Part shown: positions 1 to 12,967 of the stretch, piece by piece
Numbering within the stretch: position 1 is the stretch's first letter
Layout of the letters: every line of letters starts with the position of its first letter
NCBI GenBank assembly: GCA_963575645.1
Contig: OY754473.1
Span: forward strand, 7,440,001-7,504,000
Direction of reading: 5' to 3'
DNA: 64,000 bases
Source of the DNA: Xanthostigma xanthostigma
Lineage: Eukaryota > Arthropoda > Insecta > Raphidioptera > Raphidiidae
Position numbers and translations under genes: made by a program
Notes under the pieces: generated by a model
Seen by the model: only the letters and a program-made list of their open reading frames with translations
What the model was told of the DNA's origin: nothing
The model's database searches: none

Positions 1-3000
1 CGAACTGCTGCCGTGATTAAATCTAACAAGAAATTCGAGGTTATGAGACTACTGTCTTAATTCTACATAATACGAAAAAGCATGTGTTTTGTTTTTTTCA
101 GAGAGTATATCGAAGTGCTCTTTTGTTTTCAGATAACATTATTGTGATACATGACATGAACGCTATTAATTTTCCTGTCGTACATCAAGCCGCTAGAACA
201 AAAGGAGCTACATTGTTTACATTAGATATTAAAGTAAGTAATGTATGTTTTTCACTACGCAATCTTCTGTCTGTTATGTTTTACTTCCATGATCTGTAAA
301 GAAATGAAAAAATGGTTTTAGGAATCGGAAAATCTTGTCTTTGAAAAGTCAACGTTCGATTGTACTGCCCTCTATACGTAAAGTGGTCTTCATGGAAGTC
401 CATACTTATATTTTAACTTAGAATTGACGCGTGACAATTTATTTAAATAATAATCATGCAAGTTTTTAAAGCCTCTGTTTTAATTATTTCGATCTAATGT
501 GTTTATTACAGAAACTAACCACGTCAACAGGAAATACTTCCATGTTTGTGCGTATTTGTGTAGCCGTTAAACGTAAACTTCAACTGTACTATTGGAAAAA
601 CAACGAACTGTTAAAGCTAGTCGATGACATATCATTAAATGATGTACCTAAAGCTTTAGCTTGGTGCGAGGAAACGATTTGCGTAGGCTTTCGCGGTGAA
701 TATACACTATTCGAAGTATGTATAAGGGCTAGCAAACTTTTTTCTACCATTTAATTGCGTCACTAGCTAGTGACGTATCTGTCATTCTACTGTTTCTACT
801 GTTTACATTTTCCGCCACCTGATAGCGCCACTAGTAAGTGAGGTATCTGTCATACATCACTATTCTTGACAAACCGTTAACTATAAACGTTTTGACACAT
901 ACCTTCTTTGCTACTAGTGCCATCTGACGAATAAACAAATGTTAGTCTTAATTTTTGCTTGATTAAGTTCAGTATTATTTTCGGAACGTATTGTGCCACT
1001 TGACTAAAATTTATACGATTTGCGTGGTGCTGTAATGTAACTTCGAGGTTTTGTGTTTAGAGAATGAACTTTTATTTTAACAAATTCTACTTTTATGCCG
1101 GCACTTCACATGGCTATTTGTATTTGGCATATTTGGCAAACAATTACCATGTGTGGAGGGTCTATTTGACAAAGTGTTGGCCTTATTTGCCTATTTGACA
1201 AATAAGGCCAATACCAAATACGCGTTACCGTGCGCTTGTCGGTTTTTCGAGGCACATCAAAGGAGTCAAATAGGCAAATAAACCATCCACACAATGGCTA
1301 TATTCAGAAGCGCACGCGCCGTGAACCTGTACGGACGTGCAGTATTTTTGTGTCTGTGCTGTGAGCGAGAACTGGAACAATTACTATTGAAAATGAATTG
1401 GGACAATGAAACAGTGCTAAAATTCCTGGAATGTTGGACCTTGCGTTCTGCTGCCAAATGTTTGTGTGTTTACTACTTGACTGAAATGTGTGGATGGTCG
1501 TATTTGCCTCTATTTGCATGTTTGTCTTGAACGTCATATATTTTGCCAAATACAACAAACACCCAATAACGAACACAAATAGCCATGTGAAGTGCCACCT
1601 TTACAATTATAAGTATTACACAACATTGCTATTACATAATAACTACAGTACTTATAGTACTAACAGACGGTCGTACTTGGTTCGAAGCGGACAGCGGATC
1701 TGGTCCGCTCCGTACCAAATCTGTTCGTCTGTAGAGTAGTCTGCGTGTCCGCCCGGTTCGATGGGAACAGATTCGGTCGTCTGTTGCAAGATCCGCCGTA
1801 CCATGTCCGTTGTCGGACCGGACCAAGTTCGACCGTGTGTAAGCACTATTAGATTTATCATTACACTAGAGGTGCCGTATGCCAATGCCCACTGGTGTTG
1901 TCAATTGTTTAAAAACAAATAAAGTTTAGATTTAAAATAAACATCAGCGAAAATATTTCACTGTATTTTAGTAAAACACTTTTTATTAACGTACAATGAT
2001 CAAGGATTTTTTTAAGATGGACGGTAAAAAAAAAGAACTGTTTCCGACGAGCAGTAATCGTTCGACCGAACCTTACATCACAAAAATATCCGATTCGACG
2101 TTCGCGGTCGGACGCGAGAACCAAACGGTACTCGTAAACACGAAAGGTGAAACAGAACGCACGAAAGCTTTACGTTGGAGCGATGCCCCGACCGTTGTCG
2201 GTATGTGGTTTTCATGTTCACTAGTAGCTGATTAATATCGACAGATGGCAGTTCAAAAGCTTTCTTTGTTTCTAGTTTGGGACAATCCATACACGCTCGG
2301 ATTATTACCGGACGATACGCTCGAAGTGCATACGGTCGATCCTTGCGGTCAAGTTCAAACTTTAACGGGCTTGACCAAAGCCCGATTAATGGTGCAGTGC
2401 AAACAAGGATTGTTGTATGCGGCGTCAATTAGTCAAGTGTGGTGCATACGTGCCATAGATATCGGAAAACAACGACCTGTTTTGCTAAACAACAAGCAGT
2501 TCCAATTAGCGCTTAAGTTGACGGTACGTTCAAAAACATTTATTAAAGTGAAACTTTTATTCTATCGCCCCGAATTTTTCGGGCCGTCTGTTGCATGTCG
2601 CATTACAGGCGGCCGCGGAGTAGGGGTAAAGTGAAAGGCGTTCGGAGTAGGCGCTCGGTAGAGCAGCCAAGGCCAATATGGCGGCGCCCATGGTTAGCAT
2701 CAGCTGACCGTGTAGTATGTATAAACACATAGTTAGTCTGTCATGCGGGCAAGTGCTGTACAGTGTTAACATGTTTTTATTCGTGTATTCATGTGAATAT
2801 TGTTGTTTATAATTAATCGTGATGGATAAGTGTCTACAATCCAACGCCTACAATCCAATAAAAGTTTCACTTGCGTCGTGGTTTCTTAAAACCACACAAC
2901 TGTTTTTATTCAGTACAGTCTGAAATAATTGAAGAATCTGCTCCTTTAGTTCGTATATTTTTTGTTTCCTTTAGAATATATCCGATGAATCGGAAGAAGA

Positions 3001-5454
3001 CAAAAAGGAGAAAATATATCAGATACAAACTTTGTATGCGTACGATTTATTCGAAAGCAATCGTTTTCACGAATCGATGGCAGAATTTTTTAAATTGGGC
3101 ACCGATCCGTACGACGTCATAAAACTGTTCCCCGATTTATTGCCGGCTCAAAGTCGAGGATCTGGCGAAACGAACGAACCCGTCATTAGCGCTCCGAAAT
3201 TACAAAATAAAGACCTGGAAAACGGTCTTTTAGCACTGATCGATTATTTGACTGAAGTTCGGTTTAAAATTCAAGGCGACACAAAATCTAAAATGACTGA
3301 AAATTCGAGCGAAACTTTTTCGTCTGATTCCAAATCGAACATGCAGCTGTTACAAATTATTGATACAACGTTACTCAAATGTTATTTGCAGGTATTTAAC
3401 AAACGAAGTGATGTAATTTTATAAGTTTTTCATTTGAGTATTACGGTTTCTTTTTTGTTTCAGACAAATGACGCACTGATTGCACCATTATTGAGGTTAA
3501 ATTATTGCCATTTGAATGAATCCGAAAGGATTCTGAAGAAACACGAGAAATACAGTGAATTAATAATACTGTACCAAACGAAAGGACAGCACAAAAGGGC
3601 ACTAGAGTTATTACAAAAACAAGCGAACGAACCCGATAGCAGCTTGAACGGATACGATCGTACTATACATTACTTACAAGAATTAGGTAAAGAAGCTAAG
3701 CAATATTTTACTTTTATTTTATTGATAAAAGTGGAACCTTTATCTTACTGAATCTGATTTTTTTAGGAAACGAACATATAGGGTTAATATTTGAGTTTGC
3801 TTCTTGGGTATTGGATGCCCATCCGGAAGAAGGACTGAAAATTTTCACCGAACATTTACAAGAAGAGAATTTGTCACGGCCACGAGTTCTCGATTTCTTA
3901 CTTCGAACGCACAAATCACTAGTCATTCCATATCTGGTAGATTGTTTTGTTTTAAACGTGTTATGTTTTGCTTCATTACGCTTTCGTCGCTTGTTTGTAT
4001 TTTTAAAGACGCTCTCTTTTGTTTTTCCGTATTGCTTTGTTTTTTAGTTGCGCTCATTTTTAAAGAACTCTCGTTTGTTATTTATTGTTTTGTTTTATAT
4101 CGCTTGCATTTTTAGATACGCGTTGCAAATGTTTGCCATTTTGGCTTTTATGTGTTTTTAATACATTGAATGATTTGTATATAGTAAATGCTTGTTTCGT
4201 CTTTTTCGTCTATATCATGTTTAACATTCACGTTCGATATTTTAGGAGCACGTCGTCAAAGTATGGGAAGATACGAATCCGTTGTTTCACAACGCTTTGA
4301 TTCATCAGTATAGGGAAAAACAGCAGCAGCTCTTATCTGAATCGGCGACCAGCTTAGAACAGAAAGCGGGACAACACATCCGGACCAAACTATTGACGTT
4401 TCTCGAAGAATCGACACATTACACTCCCGAAACAGTTCTTGTACATTTTCCATATGACTGTAAGAATTATACTTTAATAATTAATAAACCAATTGTAAGG
4501 CGGCAGCACTGTACAGTGTTTTTGTTTTCAACCTTTGTGACATCTATTGAGTTGTAAAAGTATGTTATTCTGGATGTTGTTCGCCTTGTAAATAATATTT
4601 CGTGATTTTTTAGGTCTTTACGAGGAACGAGCGATAATTTTGGGCAGAATGGGTCATCATGAACAAGCGCTGGCTATATACGTACTGGTTTTAGGCGATG
4701 TACCAAAAGCGATACAGTACTGTAAAAACATAGCCGGGAAACTAGATGTCAGCGACGAAACTAATAACGTGTTTATTTCGTTGATAAAAATGCTGCTGTC
4801 GCCAAACACTGAAAGTTTAGTAGCTGCCGGAGTGGGCGCTTCGTCGCTAAAAAATTTTCAGCCCGATTTAAAAACGGCACTCTCTTTGTTAGATGAATTT
4901 GCCGATAAGATTCCGGCCATCAAAGTACGTTGACTATTTTTTCGACTGTTCGTGTCTTTATCTGTGCCGTACAGCAAACAGAAGTAAAATTCTTTAAATA
5001 AACTTGAAAAACAAGTGTTTTGACTTATTTGGCTATAAGTCTACTTTATTCGAGATGATTTTGTGGCCTGTGTGTGTTTTAAAATTTTTTAAATCGACAG
5101 GTTTTACCGGCTTTGCCGAAAGATGTGCCATTATCGATACTACATCATTTTCTGGAAACGTCTTTGCATACGAGTTTGAGCGAACGGAGGCGAACTCAAG
5201 TATTAAAAGGCCTGTTGTACGCCGAGCATTTGCAGGCTCAAGAACTGCGAATGATGTACGAAATGCAAAGCATCGTTCTTACCGAACTTAAGGTGTGTCC
5301 GATTTGCAAGAAACGCTTCGGAAACCAAAGGTGAGTCGGGCGTAACTTGCAAACGTTTGTCAGTTGTTTAAATGCGTTCGTTTGTTTCAGTGCGTTCGTT
5401 CGATATCCAAACGGAGAGATTGTCCATTATTCGTGCCAGGATAGAAGAACGTAA
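1..5454 (+). CDS. Vps39: Vps39/Vam6, HOPS tethering-complex subunit (3' part, 12 exons)
   Basis: Exons read by splice sites and phase: <1-39, 102-233, 512-715, 2017-2200, 2276-2523, 2975-3391, 3464-3686, 3767-3936, 4246-4459, 4614-4924, 5101-5330, 5391-5454 (stop TAA 5452-5454). All phases join cleanly, giving 811 residues; the roughly 65 N-terminal residues of a family protein of about 880 lie left of the window. Order seen: end of the CNH (citron homology) propeller with CVAVKRKLQLYYW and LAWCEETICVGF; helical CLH/Vps39-1 region with QIIDTTLLKCYLQ, LLRLNYCHLNESE and KYSELIILYQTKGQHKRAL; GRMGHHEQALAIYV; and the C-terminal Vps39-2 cysteine module CPICKKRFGNQ plus FVRYPNGEIVHYSC. These match human VPS39 block by block. 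Known role: HOPS subunit that binds Rab7/Ypt7 and tethers late endosomes, lysosomes and autophagosomes. No break is seen. The first exon (1-39) rests only on phase and its GAG|GTTATG donor. Confidence 0.95.
776..945. repeat. Dispersed repeat in Vps39 intron 3
   Basis: The stretch with 'ctgatagcgccactag' and 'atctgtcat' recurs, imperfectly, at about 44271-44380 upstream of beta-spectrin exon 1. It contains two internal direct sub-repeats. Class unknown. Confidence 0.45.
1100..1596. mobile_element. MITE with perfect 21-bp terminal inverted repeats
   Basis: GGCACTTCACATGGCTATTT(G) at 1100-1120 is exactly inverted at 1576-1596, making a 497-bp element inside Vps39 intron 3. An internal near-perfect hairpin (about 1177-1212, arms TTGGCCTTATTTG) adds a second palindrome. 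No target duplication is clear and there is no transposase, so it is non-autonomous and of unassigned superfamily. Confidence 0.75.
1655..1848. mobile_element. 194-bp PIF/Harbinger-like MITE, copy 1 (TTA target duplication)
   Basis: Starts TAGTACTAACAGACGGTC and ends with the inverse of TAGTGCTAACACACGGTC-type sequence. It is flanked by TTA on both sides (1652-1654 and 1849-1851). A second 194-bp copy, about 95% alike, lies at 62556-62749 and is also flanked by TTA. A 3-bp TTA duplication is the habit of PIF/Harbinger elements; the superfamily call is inference from that alone. Confidence 0.75.
2544..2910 (+). repeat. Dispersed repeat with inverted AGTGAAACTTTTAT ends, copy 1
   Basis: Lies in the Vps39 intron before the exon at 2975. 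AGTGAAACTTTTAT near 2547 is inverted at 2858-2871, and a further 39 bp with a small hairpin (GTGGTTT/AAACCAC) belongs to the same repeat, because the reverse copy at 31227-31603 shares it. The core is unusually GC-rich (GGCGGCCGCGGAG). Likely a non-autonomous DNA element; no target duplication established. Confidence 0.6.
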
Positions 5455-5660
5455 TTAAATTTTATATACAGTTTTATTATATATGATACATAAATACTTC
5501 GTCGCTGTGAATTTAAGTTTTAGAAAGACTCAAAGAATATTATAATAATTATAATATTATTATGATGGTAGTAAATAAATGCCCTTCCTTTTCATTGCAT
5601 CCTTCCAGTTGAACCCAAATTCATTGTTTTTCCCGTTATTTTTGTGGGCCAATAAAAAAT
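5455..5660 (+). terminator. Vps39 3' UTR with poly(A) signals
   Basis: AT-rich DNA directly after the stop. AATAAA hexamers lie at 5574-5579 and 5651-5656; either could direct cleavage. No other gene starts here. The choice between the two is inference. Confidence 0.5.
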
Positions 5661-6099
5661 TAGCCCTCAAGCGTGTTTATATTATGACTCATTAGAATTT
5701 AGTTGGGTGTTTTCATCAACATTTTTGATTTTTACAAAATATATATTTAGGCATGCATTTATATTTGCGGATCTATAAATAACTGAAAATGAGTTTTTAT
5801 TTGCGCAAAAATTCGTCCAACAAAAAAGAAAAAATAATTTTGTAATGTTTGTGTCAATGACTCCAGAGGACATATTGAAAAGAGACAGTTTTATTCGGGG
5901 TAACAGTAAAGAAAAAGAAAGCAATAAAAATAAATCATTTTTAGTTTTCGAACGTTGGAATGTTTCTTCCGACGTGTATTTATCGAAAAAATTGAATTTC
6001 AAACACGCGCGATGTTTTTCTAGGGAATATTTAACGGGAACAGTCCGAATTTTCGACCTGGAATGAATTGTTAATCGGGACTATGTATTGAGCGCAGTT

Positions 6100-6272
6100 A
6101 TACAACGGGACCTGCGCACACGACTGCAGCATTTAACGGACTACTTGCAGGCCGACCAGTGTAGGAATACAAGCCGCCGAGGAAAGTTGTAGTGCTAAGT
6201 TTTAGTAACTTTATGTGTAAATTGAATATTTTAGTGAGCAAGGAAATTATATTTTGGAAAAAAGGTAAGCAA
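6100..6272 (+). promoter_or_regulatory. Candidate distal 5' non-coding exon or promoter
   Basis: A GC-richer block in AT-rich DNA, 650 bp after Vps39, ends at a good donor (AAAAAG|GTAAGC at about 6266). It could be a first non-coding exon of beta-spectrin, 38 kb upstream of its ATG, or of an unseen RNA. No coding potential. Pure inference from composition and the donor. Confidence 0.25.
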
Positions 6273-8985
6273 TATTAACTATTAATCATGTTATAAGTGT
6301 GTTAATATTTCAATTTAAAACGATATTTAACTTCGGCTAACTATATTGAACATGGCTGGAGGCTTTACTGAAAATAGGCGTTTCCCTTTCGTTTTAAATG
6401 ACCCGATTTGATATTACGGTATTCTAGCGTTTTTAACACTTTTCTTTTGCATTTTCGTGTAACAGAATTTGTAATTTTTGTGTTTAAACAACGCTTTCAG
6501 TCATTATTTTTGTCTTATTTATCGTACTGTCATTTTGAATCACTCGCTAAGTTTAAAGAGTGACATCACTATTTGAAAATCGCAAATCGATTTTTTTGGC
6601 TGTCCTGTCATTTTTTTGCGAAAGTTTCTATTTTGTATTCGATTTAATCACTGAATCATATGCTATTTATATAAATATGCTTTTTATGACTTTTATAACC
6701 TTTGGTTAGTATCCAAATTGATATTTTGTTAGTTTTTCTTTGGCCATGATCTCTAACCTTTGATTATAATAAATAGGTGAAAACAAAATAATCTGAGAAT
6801 ATAACATAATAGCATGTATTCTTTTTGTTATTATATTTTTAATTCATTTTTTATGTTTGTTTTTTTTGTTTTGTATAACAAAATGACATGATTGCGAATC
6901 TGGGTCAATTTGCTTACCGACGAACTAGTATTCCGTACAATTATTACTAATTAGTCTTAATTCAGTGCAAAATTTATTGTTTAATTAGTAGACGTTTCTC
7001 ATATAAATTATTTTTGTTCAGAAACAGAAAGTGCGTTTAGATTAGTGCATTAAAGACGCTCAACAAATAAAAAAGTAAATCGAATTTGTACTGCAATTTT
7101 GTAAAGTATGGCAGTATTGATTCGTTCTTGCGGAATTAATTCCAATTGGCAGACTTCCAAGTTCCTATAACTTTATAAAAAAACCCAAAAAAATACACTG
7201 CGATGTGTAAGCTACCCAACAAATTATATGCTAACCGACTTTTGTTTTTCCATTCCATGCATTTGTTTTAATTCGTCGTGCGGTTGTTTTGATGCATTTG
7301 TTTCTAAACTGAAACCAGCTAATGAAAAGACAAACGACGGTCGATCTGGAATTTTGTGTGGAAGGGGGCGTACTGCGTACATCATAAAATGCAGATCAAA
7401 TGCGGAATCCTCGATTAAAAAAAAAACTCGCAAAATGTATTTCTTTATGCGTTTATTTTTAATAGTAGAAGTAAATTTTGTTCTTTATCGTCAAATATAT
7501 TTGAGTTGTTGTCACCCACAGATAATCTGAAGTATGACCTTGGACGTTACTTTGGAGATAAGAACTTTTATTGTAAAGAAATCAACTAGCCACAAAATTT
7601 ACGACCACGTTTTATTGTCGTTATACGTCATTTTTTTGTGAATCAATTTTAATTTCAAATGTAAAATGCCGCAACTGATGCAGTTTCGATGAAATTTGGT
7701 GCGCGCACCCGCAAAAAAACTCGTTACATTCAAATCGGAATTTATTCTACTGCAAGGCGGTGCGGTATCTAAAACGCACCATTTGCGAATGAGCAAAGAC
7801 CGGCCGGCAATTTAAACGCAAACCAAGTATTATTATAGCAAAGTTACACAGTTTGGGTGGTGATATTTGACCATTATAACAATCGGATACCACGTCTGTT
7901 AATTGATGTAAGCGACGGATTAATGGAGAGGTTAGGAGATCTGACTAAGCTCATGAACAAAATCTTTTATTTTTTTTTAGTCATCGTAGCTCGGCAGTAA
8001 ATAAAGATAGACATTTAATACACTGCGGGTACTTCAGTTCGAAAAGTTTTGATAAGATTAGAGCGATTGCTCGAATACACTGATAAATCCCTTAATTTAA
8101 TAATAAATGCATTTGTTTGTTTATAGATATTAATGCATTTGAACGTTGTTATATAATCTATAAAAGTGATTTATTGTTTAATATGACAATATTTTAGCCA
8201 ATAATCGCGTATATGATTAAAATAATTTATAAAACTAACTTCATGACTGATTATAATTCCGTAGCTTGTAGCTAACACTTATAAACCGGCGTTTCCCGTG
8301 CCCTGCGAGACGATATGTATCCTAAAACACCCCCAAAGCAACGTTCTCTATGTCTATACAACAGTGAAAATAAAATTGTAATCTGTTCAGCGGTTTTTAA
8401 CGGACATATATGCAGACATAAAAAGTGACTTTAAAATAGCTACGGACGTGGAAAATCTCGAAAATTTATCGTCGCCCGATTGACCCGTTCGTAAACTAGA
8501 CACGATAACAGCGGAGGGTCCTCGCTGCGGGTGGTGTTTCGCGAAAAAGAGGATGAAACGGACATATAGAATGTTGTTCCGACCACCACTTGCAAGTTGC
8601 AATGTACTAAATAAAAAACAGATGTACTGCAGTATTTATTTCAGGGTCAAAAAAAATGACGGCTATAAAAGAAATAGCATTTGGTTCAGAACCAAATGGA
8701 AAAAATATATGTATACGTCTTTTTATTAAGTTATATCATCATATTCTTTAAATAGATTTTGCATAAATAAACAATAATAAATTATTCATTCTAAAATTCA
8801 CTTTCAGAATTTTGTTGTATAAATAAGTATGTAGAGGTGTGTCAATACATTTAATTGCACCTCCAGGACCGGATTTATGAAAAAGGAATCACTTCAGTGT
8901 TTTTAGTATCGCAACTTTGTTTCGTATTTTGTAAGACCGCCGTCTGCCAGAACTATTCTAGACTAGCGTCAAATCTTTCAATTTT
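6273..8985. other. AT-rich stretch without a recognisable gene
   Basis: No frame resembles a protein. Near 8280-8630 the wording (CCCGTGCCC, 'ctgttcagcggtttttaacgg', 'aaaaagtgact') looks like a decayed LINE 3' tail of the kind common in insects. Otherwise nothing is seen apart from homopolymer runs. Confidence 0.5.
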
Positions 8986-9545
8986 GACGTGATAACGTCT
9001 TATAAATTGATGAATCACCAATCTTATAAATTGATAAAACACCGGCTGCATGCACGAAAAAGTGTAACGTTCCGCCTGACCCTGTGCGTGCTTTTCTCGA
9101 AAACGGCCCTAACGATTTGGATGAAATTTACTGAAAAGGGATTTTGGGGGGCAAAAAATCGTTTTAGCTAGGTCTCATCTCTCGAAAAAATCGTTTTCAT
9201 ACAAATTTTATCATTATAAAAATCAATTTTTTGACGTATGAAAATACTTAAATATTGTAAGTAGGTTTTGGAATTTTATATAAACAGTGAAACAATTGTT
9301 TTCAAAATATTATGACAATTAATCTTTGAGACTTAAAATAAATACGAAAGAAAGAAAGTTAAAAAAAACAATTATATTATAGATGGTAAGTAATTTTAAT
9401 AAATAAAATTAACCTAAATTTGAAGCAAAAGATGCAATATCATAGATTCGAATTATTATAATTATTATATAAATTTAGGTTATGTATTACGGAATACGTT
9501 ATCACGTAAAACTATCGTCCGTAAACCGACTTTACAGACAACCAA
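8986..9545 (+). mobile_element. GACGTGATAACGTC family, copy A
   Basis: Begins with GACGTGATAACGTCTTATAA and ends GACTTTACAGACAACCAA, with T-runs on both sides. A sub-terminal inverse of the 5' motif (ACGTTATCACGT) lies about 50 bp from the 3' end. 560 bp. Four more copies lie in the window (15057, 23018 reverse, 26668, 42377). The ends are conserved while the middle differs. No coding capacity. Boundaries come from the empty site for copy E. Confidence 0.8.
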
Positions 9546-9857
9546 TTTTTTTTTATTATTGCCCATTTGATACTGAAGCCAAACTGGAGTTTTGCTTGTA
9601 TAAAGAAAATGGACATTGGTCCAATCATACAGCCGACTGAGATAAGATTTTCACACAGTTGACCTAGTTTTTCGTGAAGGAATTCCCCGAGGCATAGAAG
9701 CGTACGTCGTTTTGTGCCATCGTAGGCAATTATTTTTGCACGGGTGGTCAGACCTAATTTAGAAGGCCTATACCGACGGCTATAATAAAATATATTTTTA
9801 TTTGTCAAAAGGTCAATAACAAAACTAGTAAAAGACAATTAAACTTTTTATTAACAA

Positions 9858-10040
9858 CTAGCGGCCCGGTTCGGCTTCGCCCGAGTTTGTAAATTGCCAC
9901 CGTTTTTTCGTTGACTCACGTTACAAAATTGGTCTCCATGAAAAGCGCTTCTATCTTGAAGGTCCATTCTAAATAATGGTGAAAAAAAAATTGAAATCGG
10001 GTGAGTAGTTTCGGAGATTAGATAGACACATTGTGCTATT
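9858..10040 (+). repeat. LINE-like 3' tail fragment
   Basis: Starts 'agcggcccggttcggcttcg' and includes 'gtgagtagtttcggagatta'. The same wording recurs at 18800-18980, 20825-21050, 44790-44950 (reverse) and 46455-46512 (reverse). In insects such tails usually belong to RTE-type LINEs or SINEs that borrow them; the family is inference. Confidence 0.5.
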
Positions 10041-11320
10041 GTGACTTTTTTGTTGTTGAATATAGCCGTATTAAACCCGACACTGCCCGGGAATAACATC
10101 CACTCGGACGAAACCGAACGGAGCATGTAGTCGGTAAATATAAAACCGAGAGTATTGTTGTTATCTCTGGGAGGAAAGACGCTCGGAATTTTGTCGTGTT
10201 TCGTTCACTAGCTGTAGTGCTCGTCGTCTCGTTAATTTAATAAGGTCACTATACAACGCGGCCCATTTTCCGTGTTCAGAGTTAATTAGTATAAAGACTA
10301 TAAATGGCGTATAATGTCGCCACTGTTAAATGAATGGTACGTATTCTATTAAGTTCAGGGTAGACCAAAAAACAATTTCTCGAGCAATTTAAACATTGAT
10401 CTTATAATTTACTTCCCTGTAGATGACACGGAGATGTCAGGTGCCTCTGAGAAAGTTTATCGCGATTTCCTTCTTATTGAGCTCAAGAGTACTATTCGGA
10501 ACCCAAAGGAATGGCGAGAAATGCGTCGAACTGTCCTAAGGGGGGTTTTTGATAGGTAAACATTGATTTAGAAAAGCATTTCTTTGGGTTCCGAATTATC
10601 GAGCTACTCAAATCGTCAGTTGCGCAGCTCTTGATACCGGACATCGACTATACACTTAAAAACCTAACCTAAAATAAATCAGCTGTTTACTGGCGGCCAT
10701 GTTTTATTTTCCTGGAGTTTATAGTGATTCGGGAGAAGTATAGCTGGCAAATGATTGACAGGTAAAATACGGCATATTATTGACCGATCTAAAAATAACA
10801 TCCGAGTTCAAAATTGTTAATCCGGAAACCAAGTGAACGGAATGTTTTTAAGTTTTGTCCACTTGTCGACTGCAAGCATGAATGTCGATAATAAATAAAG
10901 CACGAACTGAACGTGATTTATCACTTTATCAGTTATCACTCTGGATTCCAAGAAAGGCGCGGCCCAACAAACTCGGCCATTGTTTACTGGAAATAGCTCG
11001 CGTAAAACGACTATATTTGATGCGTCGATATCTCGTTCGCAACGATGTTATTTGTTTACTTTTTATGGCGATGTGTTTTCTGCCGGCTTACTTGTTTCTT
11101 GATGAGTTTTTAATTAAATGTTTGCTGTCTGTATATGTAAATGCTGGAAATAATTAAAAATTTACTTAAAAACAATTCCACCGTTAGATATACAGGCCGA
11201 TTCGCAAATAGTAGTAATATTTTAACTGTTATCGAAGCCTATAACATATTTTATAAATGAATTAGGTGTTTAATAATAATAATTTTATTAATCCAATAAT
11301 ATCATATATCTATTAAATAG
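10041..11320. other. Intergenic stretch, no gene seen
   Basis: Contains one imperfect inverted repeat around 10485-10605 (CGGAACCCAAAGGAA against TTTCTTTGGGTTCCG). A phrase at 10672-10700 ('atcagctgtttactggcggc') recurs at 17690-17715. No coding frame is convincing. Confidence 0.5.
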
Positions 11321-11324
11321 CGGT

Positions 11325-11645
11325 CCCGCCCGGTTTCACCCGGGTGTAAAAGAACGAATGGGGGGAGTGGTACATGAGTACGCACAGCGGCACATTCATC
11401 TTAGTTTACCGAGATAAATGTTGTGTCCAAATTTCATGATGATCGGAGTTACCGTTCAAAAGTTTTTGTCGGACGGACAAATTTTGAGTTACATTTTGCA
11501 ACATTTTTCGTTGGTGCTCCGCTCCTATTAGTCGTAGCGTGATATTATATATAGCCTATGGCCTTCCTCGATAAATGGGCTATCCAACAAAAAAAAATTC
11601 AACCAAACAAACTCTTCAGCTTTATAATATATTAGTACCTATAGA
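11325..11645 (+). repeat. LINE/SINE-like 3' tail, second type, copy 1
   Basis: Runs from GCGGTCCCGCCCGGTTTCAC to 'caaactcttcagctttataa', the typical end of an insect RTE-like or SINE tail. A second copy at 35926-36525 carries a 0.26-kb insertion containing a tRNA-like sequence. Confidence 0.55.
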
Positions 11646-11807
11646 TTAATTATATGAATCATTGTCTATCTACTTAATGTGCAGTGAGTGAACGCAACAA
11701 AGCGTATCGAAAATATATCAGCGTCTCTTTCTTCGATGTAATTCCCTGATTTCTCCGATGATAGGTTGATGTACTTGCATACTTTGTCTTTCTCTATGAC
11801 GTTAATA

Positions 11808-11902
11808 TGGGCGTACCCAGCTTTGGGCCCACGAGGGAGCAAATTAGAAATTTCTGAAGCCGCGTCCCCCGTGCTTGTTTTGTCCTCCTGGATACGCCAC
11901 TG
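11808..11902. mobile_element. Short hAT-like remnant
   Basis: GGGCGTACCCAG at the left is roughly inverted as CTGGATACGCCAC at the right. This wording is common for hAT-type MITEs. Only about 95 bp and no clear duplication, so the call is weak. Confidence 0.3.
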
Positions 11903-12049
11903 CTTGAGGCTTAAAAAAAGACAGAAATATATCTTTGCACCCTAATGGTTCGATTGCGATTTTATTCCTATGCTCGGTATAGAATAAAACTATATGAATA
12001 ATACATAAAATTACTAAGAATAGACTGGATGCGCTCTTATGGCCTCTCT

Positions 12050-12546
12050 TGTCGAGCATCTATAATCTACAATAGACAAATTGTGAGCCAGATATTATAG
12101 ATCTACACTATCCCCCAGAAATAAATTCTCGAATGATAAAAAAGAGGGTCGAGTTATACCGGTCCAACTGTACGGAATTATATTACATAACTTTGCCATA
12201 GTAAATTGTACACACTCATGACTGTACCATCTGAACACATATATATATAAGTTAAGGCCATATTATAATATACACAAGTGTGTAATTACTAAATTGGAAT
12301 ACAAAAATAATGTTGTGTGTAGACTTTTGATGATGACTGAATGATGATGTCATCATGGCCGCAGTTTTCTGTCTCAGTCTGTCCTGGTGGACCGGTCAAG
12401 AACTGTTCTTTGTCCAAAATCAATCTCAATTTGATACACGTCTCCGTATATAAACTTACAATATCAACCGTCTATAATCTACAATATCAGGCTGTCCCCT
12501 TAAGTCGAGAGAGAGATTGTGAATAAATTATAGACGCTCAACAGCT
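12050..12546. mobile_element. MITE candidate with TGAGCGTCTATAATCTACA-type ends
   Basis: 'cgagcatctataatctacaa' at about 12053 is inverted at 12532-12546 ('attatagacgctcaacag'). The same roughly 18-bp phrase recurs singly at about 12468, 14204, 19020, 19745 and 39747 (reverse). Possibly the inverted end of one family. Class unknown. Confidence 0.4.
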
Positions 12547-12967
12547 GAGGTCATCACCGTCTATCCCCTAAGTCGAACTCTTCCACGGTTCCTGAATTAC
12601 AAGCCCCCAGTTCCAGGAACTGAATTGTTAAATTTATTATCCAGAGGATGTTCCACACATGGCTCCCCAGGTCCGGACCTTATTCATTTTTTTAAGACAG
12701 CCCTATCAAAGCGTGTGTGTTCGTAATTGTAGTGAAATTATTTACAAGATGTCGGTAAATCATCAGCGAAACCAGAGATGCACAGCCAACTTGTGTTCTT
12801 AAATAGAGGATCGTATGTTTATTCTGATAGAGCCATATATTCTCAACCAGGTAATAAAATAATAATGTCACATTATGCAATTTTACATGTGCTACCTTAC
12901 TCGATAAAAAAATTAATGTAACACATTTATTTTATTACACGATTGAAAAGAATATAAAAATATAGGA

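Noticed and set aside
10485-10605. A structured RNA from the inverted CGGAACCCAAAGGAA pair
   Set aside because: Short, imperfect and without a second copy; chance or remnant of a MITE is as likely.
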